Shown here in pieces: positions 1-13,610 of a DNA stretch of 64,000 nt. The DNA is from Simmondsia chinensis. Lineage: Eukaryota > Streptophyta > Magnoliopsida > Caryophyllales > Simmondsiaceae. A model generated the notes under the pieces. That model saw only the letters and a program-made list of their open reading frames with translations. It was not told the DNA's origin and made no database searches. Within the stretch, counting starts at the first letter, position 1, and the number at the start of each line of letters is the position of its first letter. The position numbers and the translations under genes are program-made. The stretch is taken from positions 23,589,107 to 23,653,106 of the forward strand of contig JAGTTD010000021.1 of the NCBI GenBank assembly GCA_018398585.1. Reading direction: 5' to 3'.

Positions 1-636
1 AAAAGTGCGTTATGTTTGGGTAAGGAAACGAAAGGGAATAACTTCTCTTTTCTACACAAGAAGGGTAACATGATTTGAAAAGAGATAAAACGCAACATAT
101 TATGGAGGGGGATCAAAAAGAGCATCGACTTCATTAGTGGTGTCATATGTCATCGCTTTAGTTGCCTCGTTCTCATTGCAGTCACATTTTGTGAAGCCGA
201 TGTCATTCTTGTTCTTTTTCAAAAACATGGTGCCGTTCTTATTTCTTTTCTCTAACATATGGCCCTTCTTCGCCGGCCCCCCGGGAAATGTGTGGTCCTT
301 GTGTATGTGGTAAACATTATGCCCTTTTTTTTCCTTTCCCAAACATATTTTCCTCCCAAGGGGTTTTAGCCTTCTCCATTCTGCGTGTTTGTCATAATAT
401 ACGACTTGAGCTATATGCTCGCATGGTGATTACTTATTTCCTCTTGTTTATTTTCAGCTGCTAAGTTTACTCTTCCTCTTTATGTTGAATTCTCATGAAT
501 ATGTGACGTGTGCTTTTCATTTGCTCAAAGCTGCTGATATTGTATGAGTTCAAGTTGAGGTTAGATTCTTCAATACTCATGTCTTAATTTTGTGTGTTTT
601 GTTTACTTCCTGGATCAGATTTTTCCAGAAGCAACC
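1..636. other. Upstream/leader region of the NOT4-like gene
   Basis: No protein gene is supported here. The left part carries a GC-richer patch that is open on the minus strand but has no recognisable domain. From about 440 the sequence becomes T-rich and ends in a good acceptor-like tract (TTTTTCCAG) just before the start codon at 637. The start codon may therefore follow a 5'UTR intron whose first exon lies upstream. No clear TATA box was seen. Confidence 0.4.
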
Positions 637-3600
637 ATGAGTGACGAAGGAGAGAAGACCTGCCCTCTCTGTGCTGAGGAGATGGATTTGACTGATCAGC
701 AATTGAAACCGTGCAAATGTGGTTATGAGGTCTGCAATATTAGGTTTTTAGGTTTGATTGAGCAAATTTCTATTAGAACATTCTATGCTTGTCAAGTTAT
801 TTGGCTATGGGTAAACATGGTTGAGTGGTATGATAACATGTTGCTGCCCTAAAATTGTAAATGCTTCAATTATTGCAATGATGTGGGAACACTGACTTGT
901 TCTGATGGCTCAAAGTGAGAGCCTGATAGCCAGTGTGGCTGAGTATTTGTTCAGGCGAAGGTAAAGATCTGTTGTCAGACCATGTGATAATTTATAACTT
1001 GCTGCATAACGATATATGACGTAGAAGGAATTGTGGTTATTTTATGCTTCATTCAGGTCCTTTTATGGGTTATGATAATGATAAATTGTCTGATTTTTGG
1101 TCTTCCCTGTTTCTATTGCTTCTTGTAATTAGTTAATCCTATACCCCATTCTTACCATTTTTACCTTCTCTTCAATTCTGTACATACACAAGTGCTATTA
1201 GGCCTAGCATGGGCATACTATGAGGAATGATTTTGTGGGTTCTTTTATTCTTCCTTGGCGTCCAGGTGGGGTGATATTTTGTATGGAGCAATATCTAAAA
1301 CATAAGGTCAAAATCATAGTTTCACAAAACGGCAGTGGGAACTAGAGCAGGAACAAGGTAGCAAACAGTCGTAGAAATTATAATATTGGAAGATATATTA
1401 GATATACAAAGAAAATTGATAAAATGTCACTAACTGAATTGTTAAACCACAACATATTAAAACAAAGTCAATACTAAGCAATGAGCGGGAAAACTATGTA
1501 CTCCAATGAAAAAAATGAAAAATTGAGTCTAACATGTCCACGCGATCAATCATTGTTTTTAATTGAGTGATAAATTAGCCCACAAATCATGAGTCATTGT
1601 TTGAATAAAGTATTCCTTGTATTTGGTACTTGTTCTGAAACACAAATCTGACTTTGAAATGCCGATCACGTTTCTAAGCGTAAAAATTTACATCTTAGAA
1701 GTTCACTACAACTATGATCAAGTTTACCAGCATGTTGTAAACTGTCAGAAACATTGCCTTTTCCACTGTCCTATCATAGTTTTCCATTCCTTACATGGGA
1801 AATTGAAAATGAAATCTCAATAACCTCTTCCTCTTCATTGTTATGTTTTCATTGCTATCAGAGCATGAAATGAAAATGATTAAAGCACTGTGTGATTTGC
1901 TTGCCCCTGAAACTATCTTATCACCGGAAAATGAAAATGATGAAAGCACCGTGTGCGTCAGTACTACCTTTTATCTCTCAGCATATTTCCTGACACCAAT
2001 CTTATATCTCGCATAGGGGCCCTGCCACTGGGTCAGGGAGGGATAAGGGGTGTGGGTGGATCTTGTATGATTGATTATTAGTCTCTGTGGTGTTATCAAA
2101 AATATTATGGTGATCAGTGCAGATTTAGAGTTTATTACTAGCAGAAGTCATGGACTTGGATTATGTCTTATTGTGAAGAACCCTCCCTTTTGTAATGATG
2201 CATTTGTTAGTAGTTATGCCAATGATGGGACACTCTGAGAGGCTGGTCTTTGATTGTGACAGCTTTCTAGGAATGTCTGTAATTGCTCCATGCACGACCT
2301 TTCAAATACAATGCTTCTTGTCTCATAGATAAATTGAGAGTATCAGTTTTGCCGACGTGTTTCCGTAAAATTAGTACAAATGTCGCTTCTGTGGAAGTGA
2401 CTCTGCTTATATGTCCTAGGCTAGATGATGTTAGTGCTGATACAGACTGCTTGTACGAGGTGGCTGTTAGTAACCTCAAATAATTTTCATCATCTGGCTA
2501 TCTGCAAACTCGTAAATTTCGAATTTATAGTAGTGATTTGAACATGATATTGCATTTAAAATGTGAACTGGTGACCACGAAACTGCATTTGCCTAGGGAT
2601 TCAGTTTGGCCTACAGTCAGACTTTAATCTTTCCGTTTATATGTCCTTGTGGTAATCCATTTATGTAATGGAGTCATTGAGTAGTTGGAGCATTTTGTAT
2701 TTCTGCTTTTTTAAGTTTGTTGGCATTGTTATTGCGATTTTTCATTGAAAATTCTTATGCAGTTTGTTGTGTCTTTGTCTAAATCTATGCAGATCTGTGT
2801 TTGGTGTTGGCATCACATAATGGAGATGGCTGAGAAGGAGGCGTCTGAGGGACGTTGTCCTGCTTGTCGTACTCCTTATGATAAAGAAAGGATTGTGGGG
2901 ATGGCAGCAAAGTGTGAGAGGTTGCTATCTTGTTTGTAGTTTGTTGGCCAATAGCCATCATTGTTTTCTCCTTTTGTTTTTCCTATGACTCAAGCATTTT
3001 GCTTTCTGTTGGTCAACTGGCATCATTTGCAGGTTGGTGGCAGAGGTTAGCATGGAAAAGAAACAGAAATCCCATAAGACTAAGAGCAAAACGTCAGAAG
3101 GAAGGAAACAACTAAGTAGTGTACGAGTTATTCAACGGAACCTTGTCTACATAGTTGGGTTACCTCTGAATCTTGCAGATGAAGACGTAAGTACTTCTTG
3201 ATATCCTTTCTTTTGCTTTCTCCTTACTCAGTAACTGATGGTAGTGTTATTTTTCTTCTTTCAATCAGGTTCTTCAGCGCAGAGAGTACTTTGGTCAATA
3301 TGGAAAGGTTCTCAAGGTGTCCATTTCGCGAACTTCAGCTGGCACCATTCAGCAGTTCACAAACAACACTTGCAGTGTGTAAGGCCTCTCAGTGCTTCAG
3401 AATATCTTCGACCTTATCTGATTTGCCATGTCCTTTTCTTTTATTGTGTGCAAGTTTGTGCCTTTGACTGTTCTTCTGCAGCTATGCACATCCATTTCAA
3501 TAATGCGTCCTGATTTGGTATGATAATCAGTCCTTTGTTGAGTGTATTAGAACTGCACCTGGAATTGCCTGCTTGAGTTGCAGGCTTGTCGATGCCCATT

Positions 3601-6600
3601 CTTTACCACATCTTGCCGTATTAATTCATGTGCTAAGTCAACAAGAGCTCTTTCGTTTCTGGCCTGCAAGGGCAAAGGACATTAGAGGCTTGATTGGTTT
3701 GTAGGCGTACTTCTCTGTTCCCTGAGGTATTATAGATTAGCCGACGGGGGGATGATGGTTGTGATTTGTAACCTGCAAGTTTCTAGTCATATAGTGAGCC
3801 CTCGTGTTTGTGATAACATGATAATGATGAGGATGTGACCTTATTGAAGTGCTACATGGGAATGACTGACTAGACTGGACTCCCTTGTGAATTGCTAGAG
3901 TTCTTTTTCTTTTTAAGCGAGAGTGAAGACAAAGGGCCCAGAAGGCTTGTTGGATTGTGGGGCTAGTAATTCTTTGACTTGGATGTCACAGTCTTATCGA
4001 TGACAGATATATGGAACAAGTGCTTGTGTAGATGATAGAAGAAATGCATTGATCATTCTTTAGACTTCCGATCCTGTTCTATTTCTTCTGGTCTTATGCT
4101 TGTAACTCTATTGCCTCTCCTATATGTGTTCGTGTTAATGCATCATTGCGTGTATTATTGAATTTATTGGTGGTAACTAGCTGCTAACCGAAACATTAAA
4201 ATGAGTGTGGATGCATGTTCTACATAATCCATCGTGTAAGCATCATTTGACACATGTTGAACCTTGAATCCTGCCTCAGCCAATTGAGTTAACGAACCCC
4301 CAGAAAGGCAAAGAAACTTGGATCACCAATTCTGGTTTAACTACTAATAATTGGATTTGCCTGCTGCTGAGTGCTTTGACCTGTTTGTTTTATTTAACCT
4401 CCTTAACTGTTCGTGGGATAATATTAATTCTAGATAACCGTAAAGTTGATGCATATTTGGATCTGGTTTTTCAGATATATTACATACTCAAAGGAGGAGG
4501 AAGCGGTTCGTTGTATTCAATCAGTGCATGGATTTATATTAGAGGGAAGATCTTTGAGGTTGGTGGATCCCTTAGGTCCTATTGGGTGGAATGGAATTAA
4601 AGCTTGAAATTAGGATTGAAAGAAAAATTGGGGTTAAGAATTCCAATTCTATTATTTGGTTTACCTATTGGAATCGGAATTATAATTCTATTGCCCAATT
4701 TTATAGAATTGAGTTTTAACTAAAAGTCATACATTCTAAATCTTTAGGTGCGGCTAAAAATTGTAATTTCATGTTGACTCCACTGATCTGAAACACAAGA
4801 TGAACCAACTCAATTGATTCAACACCCAACGCCCAATCTGAATGGAAATTGAAAGACTCAACTTGACCAAAACTTAACTTGAAACTTGAAATGACTACTT
4901 GAAGTCGAATGAGTGAACCTAAATGACCCTACACGATGAGAACTTGATTCAATTTGACTCACATTCTGAAGTGACTCAACCCATTTGACCCAGAAGCCGA
5001 GATAACTCAAACCTAAAATGACTTTATCTGATTGGACCTGACTTAAATGTGGCTGAACTGAGCTCCCTAAACCTGAAATGACCATCCTATTTAATCCCAC
5101 ACTTAAGATAATTCATACCCAACATGACCCATCCTGACACAATCTCAAACTAAATTTGACCTAACCAGAAATAACCCAAAATCTGAAATGACATTGCCCA
5201 ATTGACCAAAAATTTAGGTGACTCGGCGGAAAATGACTTGACCCAACTTAAACCTGACTTTAGACGATAACATGAGCATGAATGATCCTACCTGACTAAA
5301 ACTTGATCTGAGTTAACCCGAAACTTGAGGTAATTTGAACCCAAAACGATCCAACCCAGCTGAAATTTGACCCTTGTTTACTCAAGACCTAGAATTATCC
5401 AACCCGATTGACCTAAAGCTTGAGAAAAATTTTAATCTCAACCTATCCTTTGATTATCTAAATAATATAATTTCAATTCCATCCAAATTCCAATTCCTTC
5501 ATATTGGAATTGGAATTGCAATTGCAATTCATTAGAGTAGTGTTGGCTCCCCTGATGCTATACTTTCGTTGGAGTTTATATAATGCTCGATGCTTGTGTG
5601 TTTCAGGGCATGCTTTGGAACCACGAAATACTGCCATGCATGGCTCAGAAATGTGGTATGAGATATGATTATCCTTTACATGTGATTGCTTCATCAGTAG
5701 GAATGACAATTGCGTGTTCCAAATTGTAGATTAACACATAGGATTCCATGTTATGCAGCCTTGCAGTAATCCTGATTGCTTGTACCTTCATGAGATTGGC
5801 TCCCAGGAGGATAGTTTTACAAAAGATGAGATTATTTCAGCGTACACAAGGTGTGTTCATACACTGGTAACCCCGTCTAAATGCATATGTTCCCGTATGC
5901 TGTATGAAAACTGTGCGTGTTTTGCATTTGTGTTGCCTGTATTTTGACTATTGATCCCATAAAGACCTTTACATGTTTTTTGGAGCTCCAAGTTGATCTT
6001 TAAGGACTGTATTTTTGGTGTTTAGGCACGGGTGATGTTCCTAGGCGAGGCATAACGTCTTTTACAAATTAGGACAATAAATCTGTTATCTTGGTGTAGT
6101 AATAGTTTGTTACGGCTTGATGGCCTTCCATACCAACGATTCAATCACATGTAAAGCAACTGCAGATTTTAGAACCTGGAAGTTGCTCAATTACAGGAAG
6201 CCTTTTCGGGAATGTAGTTCATTCAACAAAACCGATGAAACGGAGTACAATCTAATGTATTTATAGGCCTAGGTTGATTTGGACGACTTGCAAAATATTG
6301 TAAAATATGTGATCAAACTGATATGCCTCGAACTCTTTTTTTTTTTTTCCAAATAAAAATCTAGTTAGAATATTATGAATATTCTCTCTCAAATTATTTT
6401 CTACAAGAACCTACGTATATTCCTCTTCTTGTCTCAATGTTCCCTCCAAAGTAGCTTCTCTTTGAAGTTTTGGTAGATTCTCTTCTAAGGGCTTCTACTA
6501 GTTGTCTTTTCGTTCATTCTTTGTCTGTGTCATTTTAGTAAGAGACCTCCAAATATTATTTTAGTGCTACAATTGAGCCTGATCCTGACTGGAGAAGTCC

Positions 6601-9600
6601 AACATATTGTGTTTGGCCTTGTATGGTGAAGAGAAAGCATGGATACATGAAGAATGGGATGCGATGCTCTTAAGACTCTTTGGGGGGTTGTTTAGGGAAC
6701 ATAAATTCATTTTTATGCGGTGTGGTTGCTAAATGCTGGATGAGTATCCGCACAACCACCACCACCATCTAGTGTCTCAAAGAGGCTTCCGCCAAGGTAG
6801 GCTCTGGGAGGATAAGATGTACGTATCCTTACCCCTACAGGGTGTTATCCTATGGAGAGGTTGTTTGCGAAGGGTCTCAATACAGTTTTTCATTGTAATA
6901 CCCCCTTTTATTTCAAAATGAACGGAATTAATGCCTTGTTCCACAATGGCTTGTTTCTGTATATGTGTTGCTATTGGTGCCTCCATCAAGTTCAAAGTTC
7001 CCATGCCGCCTTTAATGCTCTATCAGATGCAGGCGGCAGTTATTTTGGCTGGTACTTGAGGAGGTCATCCAGTAAGCTGAATTTGTGGAAGTTGGAAATC
7101 TTAATAGGGCTTGGCTATTTACCATCCCTCATGTCAAGTTGATACTGGCGGGAAAAATCCAGTTACAATAGATGCTTATTATTCAAGTTTTAACTTCCCA
7201 TTTTGTGCCCTTGAACTAGTTTTTCACAAATTTAGTGGATCTTTGCATGCTATTTTGATTTCCAGTGTTTCTTTATTGGCATCATTGAATATGTATTAAC
7301 TTAGTTGTTTCAAAGGAGTAGAGTTCAGCAACTCACTGGTGTTACAAGTAATGCGCAACGTCGTTCAGGGAATGTGTTACCTCCCCCGCCTGATGAGTAT
7401 TGCAGCAATAGCTCTTCCAGTGCTGCCAAGCCTGCTGTAAAAGCTGCCTCAAATGTAAGATCTATTTTAAGAGTTCCTTGGTTTGTCAAAAATTGCTGAA
7501 ACTTAACATGGATTAGCTTTTCCTGAGTATATTTTGTTATTTGGAATCGGAAGTAGTTTTGCGTTCCTCAAGGAGTTGCAACATTGAGGCAGGACAATGA
7601 ATAGTGGCTATGATGTTGTGTGTTCTTTCTCTCTTAATATATTTAAGGTAGAGCTCAAGGTGAAGAAATGAATTCTGAACCAATGATAGATATCATTAGA
7701 ACGTCTTCTAATCTGTGATTAAGAATGGTATTACATTGCTATTATGTTGCATAACATCCCTATTTCATTATTGAAGCACTATAAACAAACTAGGATTATA
7801 GTGAAGGGGGGGGAATTACTTAAATGTTTCATTGACTTGCGTTACCATCATTTGAGCAGCTTGACAATCTATCCCACCACCTAGTGCTGGACTGCTTCTT
7901 TGTTTTGTGGATTCTGTTCTTTTACCTAAATTGATTGTTGTATTATTTTCAGAATTCAGCATGTACAGTTAGAGGATCACCCCCCTCTAGTAGTTCTGGC
8001 GGACCCGGTGCTCTACCCCCAGCTGCTTCATGGTATGTCTTCTCCCAAAAATATTTTTTTTTTTTTTTTTTTTTGTGTTTAAGGTCCATATGCACTGAAA
8101 TCATTTTGGTGTATCAGGGGAGCTCGTGCATCGAACTGTCAACTGTCAGCTGGAGGTATGGTTTGTTCAAATGGACCTCCCAAGCAGAAACCTGATGCAG
8201 TTAGCGGGTCGCTGACATTTTCAACAGCAGTTGCAGGGATGACCCAGGTCTCTATGTTACCCACTGATGCAGGCAAGAAACTTGTTTGGAATGAGGAGAC
8301 CGATATGCGACATCCTAAACATAAATCAGAATCATTCGACAATGTAAAGCAGCATCCTGGAATAAATCCTGGAAATAATGTGTCGGAGGTCTCTTCCATG
8401 CTCACAGAAGCTGTGATGCCAACCAACCTGCTAACTTCGCCACCCATGGCTGAGAGTAACGAGCAAAATAGTAAGTCAATGGGCGCTACACATCCTATTG
8501 ATGTGCAAACTTGCTCGTTGGTTGCAGAAAAGAGCAAGAGTGTCTCTTATGATGGGCGAATTCAAAAACTTTGCTCAAACTTATCATCAACCAGCACTGC
8601 TAAAGAACCAAATATTGATCATGCTGTAGTTACCAGGCTAAACAATTTACCTGATGATGATATAGTGTTATCTGGATGCCACAGTTCAACGTGGCCTGAT
8701 TCAGAGAAGCTTCAAGAGCATTCAACTACATCTGCTGTCAGCAAAGCTGGAGCATGTAATGACTCTGTAAATGTTATGAGAGATGCAAGTGATTGGAGAT
8801 CAGATGTTCGACCTCCAGTTCTGCAAACGGTATCTTCAGAGGATGATGATGACGACTTTGATAAGCAGAGACTCAGAGATGCAATAGTGGTCAGTCCGTC
8901 AACTTTGCCCAGCTCATCTCATTCGCTAAATATATTAAATCATTTCAAGGGTACATTGCTGCAGCGTAATGAAAGCGATGGTGCAGTCAACTTTGATGCG
9001 AATCCCCCCATTCAACATAGAAAACCTTCTGAAGCTCTGTCCATAGATGTGTCTAGCACATCTGCTGTGTCTAATGGATTTCTGGATAATTTTATTGGCC
9101 CCACCTATGATTCTGGTAGTTCTCATTTGCTTGCAAATGGAGTGCAAGGAAACCAGATGGGAGGATTTAGTGGTGAAATGGCCGGTACGGATGCCCAAGC
9201 TCTAGAGTTAGGAGAGAGCAATATTATATCAAATATTCTTTCCTTGGACCTGGATTCTTGGGATGACAACGTAATTGCTCCTCAGAATTTGGCTAAGTTA
9301 TTGGGTGAAACTGATGGACAGCCTGCTTCTATAAAATTATCTAGTTCTAGGAAAGCCCAAAACAACAATCAATCCAGGTTCTCCTTTGCAAGGCAGGACG
9401 ATTACAGGAATCAGGCCTTTGATGTTGAGCCCTTACATGGCAGTAGTATTCAAATGCCAAATAATAGTTCATTTCTTGAAAATAGAGACCCAATATCGGG
9501 TGGGCTTGGCAATGGCTTTGGATTCCCCCAGCGCAACGTTGATCTATCAGATAATTTTGCAAGTAGCCAACCTACGTTCTCATCCAGCAAGCCCTCTTGT

Positions 9601-10508
9601 AAGTGCTAGTAACGCTTTGTGTATCAGTGATTCATATTGTAAAAAGTTGGCTTGTGTTTTGCTGACCCCTCTTGTTAATATGTCCAGTTTCCAGAGCCCG
9701 GATTTCAGCTCCGCCTGGTTTTTCTGTAGCAAGTAGGCCACCACCTCCAGGCTTTTCTTCTAACGAGAGAAGCGATCAAACTTTTGACATAAAGTCTGGT
9801 CAGTCATTCGGTATTGTTTCTCTCTCTCTTCCCCCCTTTTCTTTCCGTCCCTTTCTTTGAATTCCCTTCCATTTGGAATTTGATTGGCAGGCGTGTTTCT
9901 TCTATACATATTCCTAATGAATCATTTGACGTGCAGGTAATCATTTGCTTGAGGCTTCATCCGTGTTGAGAAGTCCTTATCAAGCTTCACCGAGTGGAAA
10001 CATAGCCAGTGCTGCTGATATCGAGTTTATGGACCCTGCTATCTTAGCAGTCGGCAAGGGGAGGCTTCCTGGTGGGATGAATAGCATGAGCATGGATATG
10101 AAACCGAACTTTCCTTCCCACAGCTCTGCTTTAGATAACGAATCTAGGCTTCAGTTGTTGATGCAAAGATCTCTTTCCCCACATCATAATCTTAGATATA
10201 CAGACATTTGGGATAGCTATTCTTCTCCAAATGATGCTTATGGATTCAGTTCAAGACATTCGGAGCCATCTCAATCGAGTAATTTGAACGTATTTTCTCA
10301 GTTCTCTCATCAACAGCCACGAAATGCAGTGATGTCAAATGGCCACTGGGATGGTTGGAGTGAAGCACAGGCAGGAAATGATGTGGGAATCGCAGAGCTA
10401 TTACGAAATGATAGACTGGGTTTTAACAAGTTCTATGGGAGTTATGAAGAATCGAAGTTCCGGATGCCCAGTTCAGGGGATCTATATAACAGGTCTTTCG
10501 GGATTTGA
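637..10508 (+). CDS. NOT4: CCR4-NOT complex subunit 4 (NOT4) homologue, RING-RRM E3 ubiquitin ligase
   Basis: Coding exons read as 637-729, 2793-2920, 3033-3186, 3269-3378, 4475-4558, 5607-5655, 5759-5850, 7316-7454, 7953-8032, 8118-9598, 9688-9798 and 9937-10508. All introns are GT..AG and phases close to about 1030 aa. Seen: an N-terminal C4C4 RING (CPLC, CKC, CVWC, CPAC) split over exons 1-2, a basic linker, an RRM starting VYIVGLP over exons 3-6, and a C-x8-C-x4-C-x3-H zinc finger over exons 6-7. A long Ser-rich, probably disordered C-terminal half follows, containing an acidic SEDDDDDFDKQRL segment. NOT4 proteins ubiquitinate targets with UBC4/5-type E2s and act in mRNA decay and co-translational quality control (family knowledge). 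An alternative acceptor at 9708 would remove seven residues in frame. Assignment is firm; exact splice choices are predictions. Confidence 0.93.
4571..5535. repeat. Degenerate repeat-rich insert in NOT4 intron 5
   Basis: Both ends are built of AATTCCAATT-like words (about 4635-4720 and 5475-5530). The middle, about 4780-5420, is a run of degenerate short units around 'TGACC', 'AACCTGAAATGAC' and 'AACTTGA'. The bordered structure suggests a MITE-like or satellite-like insertion. No coding capacity is recognised. The family is unidentified. Confidence 0.5.
6750..6870 (-). mobile_element. RTE-like LINE 3'-tail fragment in NOT4 intron 7
   Basis: Read on the minus strand this matches the 3' tail of the LINE at 46564-47881. 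Shared are the words AAGGNTACGTACATC and CCCAGAGCCTACC, the GGAAGCC(T/C)..TGAGACACT end, and a short GGT/TTG-rich terminus (plus strand CAACCACCACCACC near 6755). It is one of several retroposed copies in the window. No clean target-site duplication was identified here, so the boundaries are approximate. Confidence 0.65.
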
Positions 10509-11100
10509 TTCGGTTTCAATATGGAGGGAGAAGCAGAGATCTTGTTCCACAGATAGCCTTGTTGGACTTCGATGACAGCATGGACGTTGTTGAGTGGTTG
10601 CGTTGGGCAGCTTGGTAGAGGATCACGTTTTTATGTGAAGCAGGTTGCTTGTAGCCAAAAGGTCGTAACAGATGCTTGCAGTGTGGTTAAGTGCTGAAAA
10701 CTGAGCGTGGTGTTTTTATAAAGGGGCCAGGCCGCATATGATCCCTTTGTGATCGGCCTCCTGCTTTCTGAATTCGCTCGACACAATGAGTGGAAAGCTG
10801 AAAAGAGGTTGGTAATGAGCTAAGAGCTGGAAAGAGGATGGAACTTCCTTGTCAGGTGCCTTTATGGCTTCTTTTGGCCTAATTTCTGCATCTTTTCTCT
10901 CTCTCACACATAAGCTCGTGCACGCAAACCAACCCGCACATTCTCGTTCACCTGCTAGTATTACTCCATCACTATTGTACTATGTCGTAGTTGTAGGTAG
11001 GGAGTTGAAAATTTTGAAACTAGTACTGTATTATCGTTCATATTCATGGTCATGGTCATGGTAAACGCTACATAACACATTGTAGCAGTCTCGTTGAGTA
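10509..11100 (+). other. 3' UTR region of the NOT4-like gene
   Basis: Sequence after the TGA at 10506-10508 has moderate GC, no open frame of note and no repeat signature, consistent with 3'UTR. No unambiguous poly(A) signal was fixed. Confidence 0.4.
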
Positions 11101-12922
11101 ACGGCTAGCACTAGAATTGCGCCTCATGGCTAACTCTATACACCAGTCAGAAGAGCATTAGGGCGACATGTAACACCAACCAAAGAAAAGATGCATGTTT
11201 AGGCATTCTCGAATCATTACGCAACATTGCAACATGACCATGAGTCGTGATTTGATTGAAGGAATCATAGGAACTTGAATTTTATCCTGCAATTTGTATA
11301 GATTAAGGTCTGTCAGAGAGATAATAAAGGGTCATTTCTACTTGTTTAGGTATCTTCAGGTGGAAGTGTGGTCTGATGCAAGCCAGAATAACACACAACT
11401 CGCATCTAACAAGACCGTTGTTGGATCCCGTGTTAAAGCGACCTAGCGATGTCCCCGGACAACGGATCCTCTGATGGGATGTGGCCACTGCAAAATTATG
11501 TTGTCAGGTCGGGCCTCAAGAGCTTAATATGCAAGCAAGATCCCCTATTATACATTTCCTGTATTTTCACTTGAAATTCTACATCTTGTGTTGTGTGGGC
11601 AAATGCTGTAGTCTGTAGATTTCATCTGATAAAATTTTCAGAAGTTGTGTTTTGTCTGGCCCTTGGTGATACTATTAGGCCTTCACTCAACCACCCCCAC
11701 ATAATTTATTATCTAAATTGATTTTTGTTAATGAAAAGTGAAGAATCCAATATAGAATCTTTGGTTATTGTGGTATTATAATGAAGCGTGTTAAAAGTTC
11801 ATCAAGAATTGGTGCCCATCCATCTCTGCTTTACTCTCGAAAACCTCCAAATTTAAATATAAGCTTTCTTATGAATCTAACTTTCATATTTTCTAAAATA
11901 ATAGCAAAACTTAAATTTGTACTTATAAGTAATAATGCTTCAAAAATTATACCCTGCCTATCTATTATCCTAGTAAAAAAGGAAAAATCGTACCAAAATG
12001 TTTAAATTTTAGAAAAGAAAAGTCGTACCAAAAATTTAAATTTTGAATTTTAAATTATCCAAGTACACATGGGAGAGAAGCAAACTTGAAGTAATTTTAA
12101 CCTAATAAAAACAAAAATAATATTTTTTTAAAAATACAAATAATCCGTGAATCACCCGGAAATATGTGTAACACTAGTAGGTAATTAAAGTCAACTGAAA
12201 GAGGCTAAGTTAATGTAACATATTGATAAATAACTTTGAAGTATTAAAGTTATGAGTTGTTATTATCAAAATAAAATTTATTATTGTTAGAGTAATGATG
12301 ACTTATCACCTTAAAAATTATAATATTATTCTGATAATAAAAAATTTATTCCAACAATAATATTATATTTGAAATATTGGGCTATGCCGCATTTCAAGCG
12401 GCATGGTTTATAAGGCCACGTCACAATGATTAGGGGTCGCAAGATAATCTGATCAAAAAAAGAAGTTAAAAAGTATCCAGAACTATATTTTCTATGTTGA
12501 ATGCAGGATCGATCCTGATATTTTTGGGATCTCAAATAGACATTTCAAATGGGTGCCTTTTATAGTTTATATGTCATAAAATTCTAAAAATTATAATATT
12601 AAAACCCATTAATATTAACAACTAAGACTTTAAATATACAATCCTTTAAAATTTGGAACCCTTAAATTTTACGGGTGCTTGAGTTGCTTGGGGTTATGTT
12701 CGGCCCCTGATTCAATTGGGGGAGAGCAGGGGTGGGTGGGTTGGATTTGCATCGAAGTGACTGCACTAGAAAACCACCCTAATTTCCAGCCTAGGTATTT
12801 TATTTTTCAAAAACCTACTGTAATATTTAAAATTTTTTCAATCAATTCCCTCTTCGCTAGTAGATCTGTTAAATTTTTTATTAAAAGCGCCATATGATAT
12901 GCACATGATTAAGAAGCTTTTA

Positions 12923-12960
<38 letters not shown>

Positions 12961-13610
12961 AATCTAACAATACAAAATTTTCCAATTCATCACCCTATGT
13001 TTTTAATTTTTTTTAAAAATGATCCCAACTCTCAAAATGTTCTCAATCAACCACCCTTTTGTTAGATCTGTAAAATTTTCCATTAGAAGCATATGTGACG
13101 CACACATGACCTGATTAAAAATTGTAATTGCACAATTAATAGAAAACAAATAACCATTACTAATTTTAACTAATTAAGAATGCTTAATAAATTAATTAAC
13201 TAACTAAAATGTAAGAAAAAATAAAAGTAGTTCAGCTTTCTTTCTTTCCTCGTTTCCTTATTCTCATCATACTCAGTGGGAGAGAGATATCCATTTACAA
13301 GCAAACAAGAGCTACCAGAATCATAGTTGGGACCAACAAATTATCCAAAAATCCATTAGACAAAGCCAGCACCAGTCCTGACATTCTCGGGCTCCAAACA
13401 AAACTTTTAATGTGTCCTTTATATATAATAACATTTCTCTTAAAACCTATTAATATTAACAATCGTTGCTTCAAAACTACAATACCTCAGATTTGGACTT
13501 CTAAAATTCGGAGGCCCCAAGCAGTTGTTTGGAATTATATCCGAGCCTGGACACAGCGGATGTGCTAGATACATTTATAGACAGAGCCTCAGAAAGGTTT
13601 CTATGTTGCA
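11100..13610. repeat. AT-rich spacer with diverged direct repeats
   Basis: No gene is supported. About 12500-12730 and 13375-13560 are diverged direct copies sharing 'TTAATATTAACAA' and a 'TTGGAACCCTTAAAT / TTGGACTTCTAAAAT' stretch followed by GGTGCTTGAGTTGCTTGGGG-like sequence. About 12800-12915 and 13020-13110 are a second diverged pair around 'AGATCTGTTAAATTTT'. A 35-base poly(A) run sits at 12924-12958 between them. About 12240-12370 carries a short MITE-like sequence also seen near 42960 and 47990-48280. Confidence 0.45.

Noticed and set aside
100..342. 80-codon Lys/Asn-rich minus-strand frame at the left edge
   Set aside because: Composition-driven, no domain; it lies antisense to the NOT4 upstream region.
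9688..9708. Using only the downstream acceptor at 9708 for NOT4 exon 11
   Set aside because: The upstream acceptor (TGTCCAG) keeps frame and retains SRARISAPPGF, which fits the family better; the downstream site is kept as a possible alternative.
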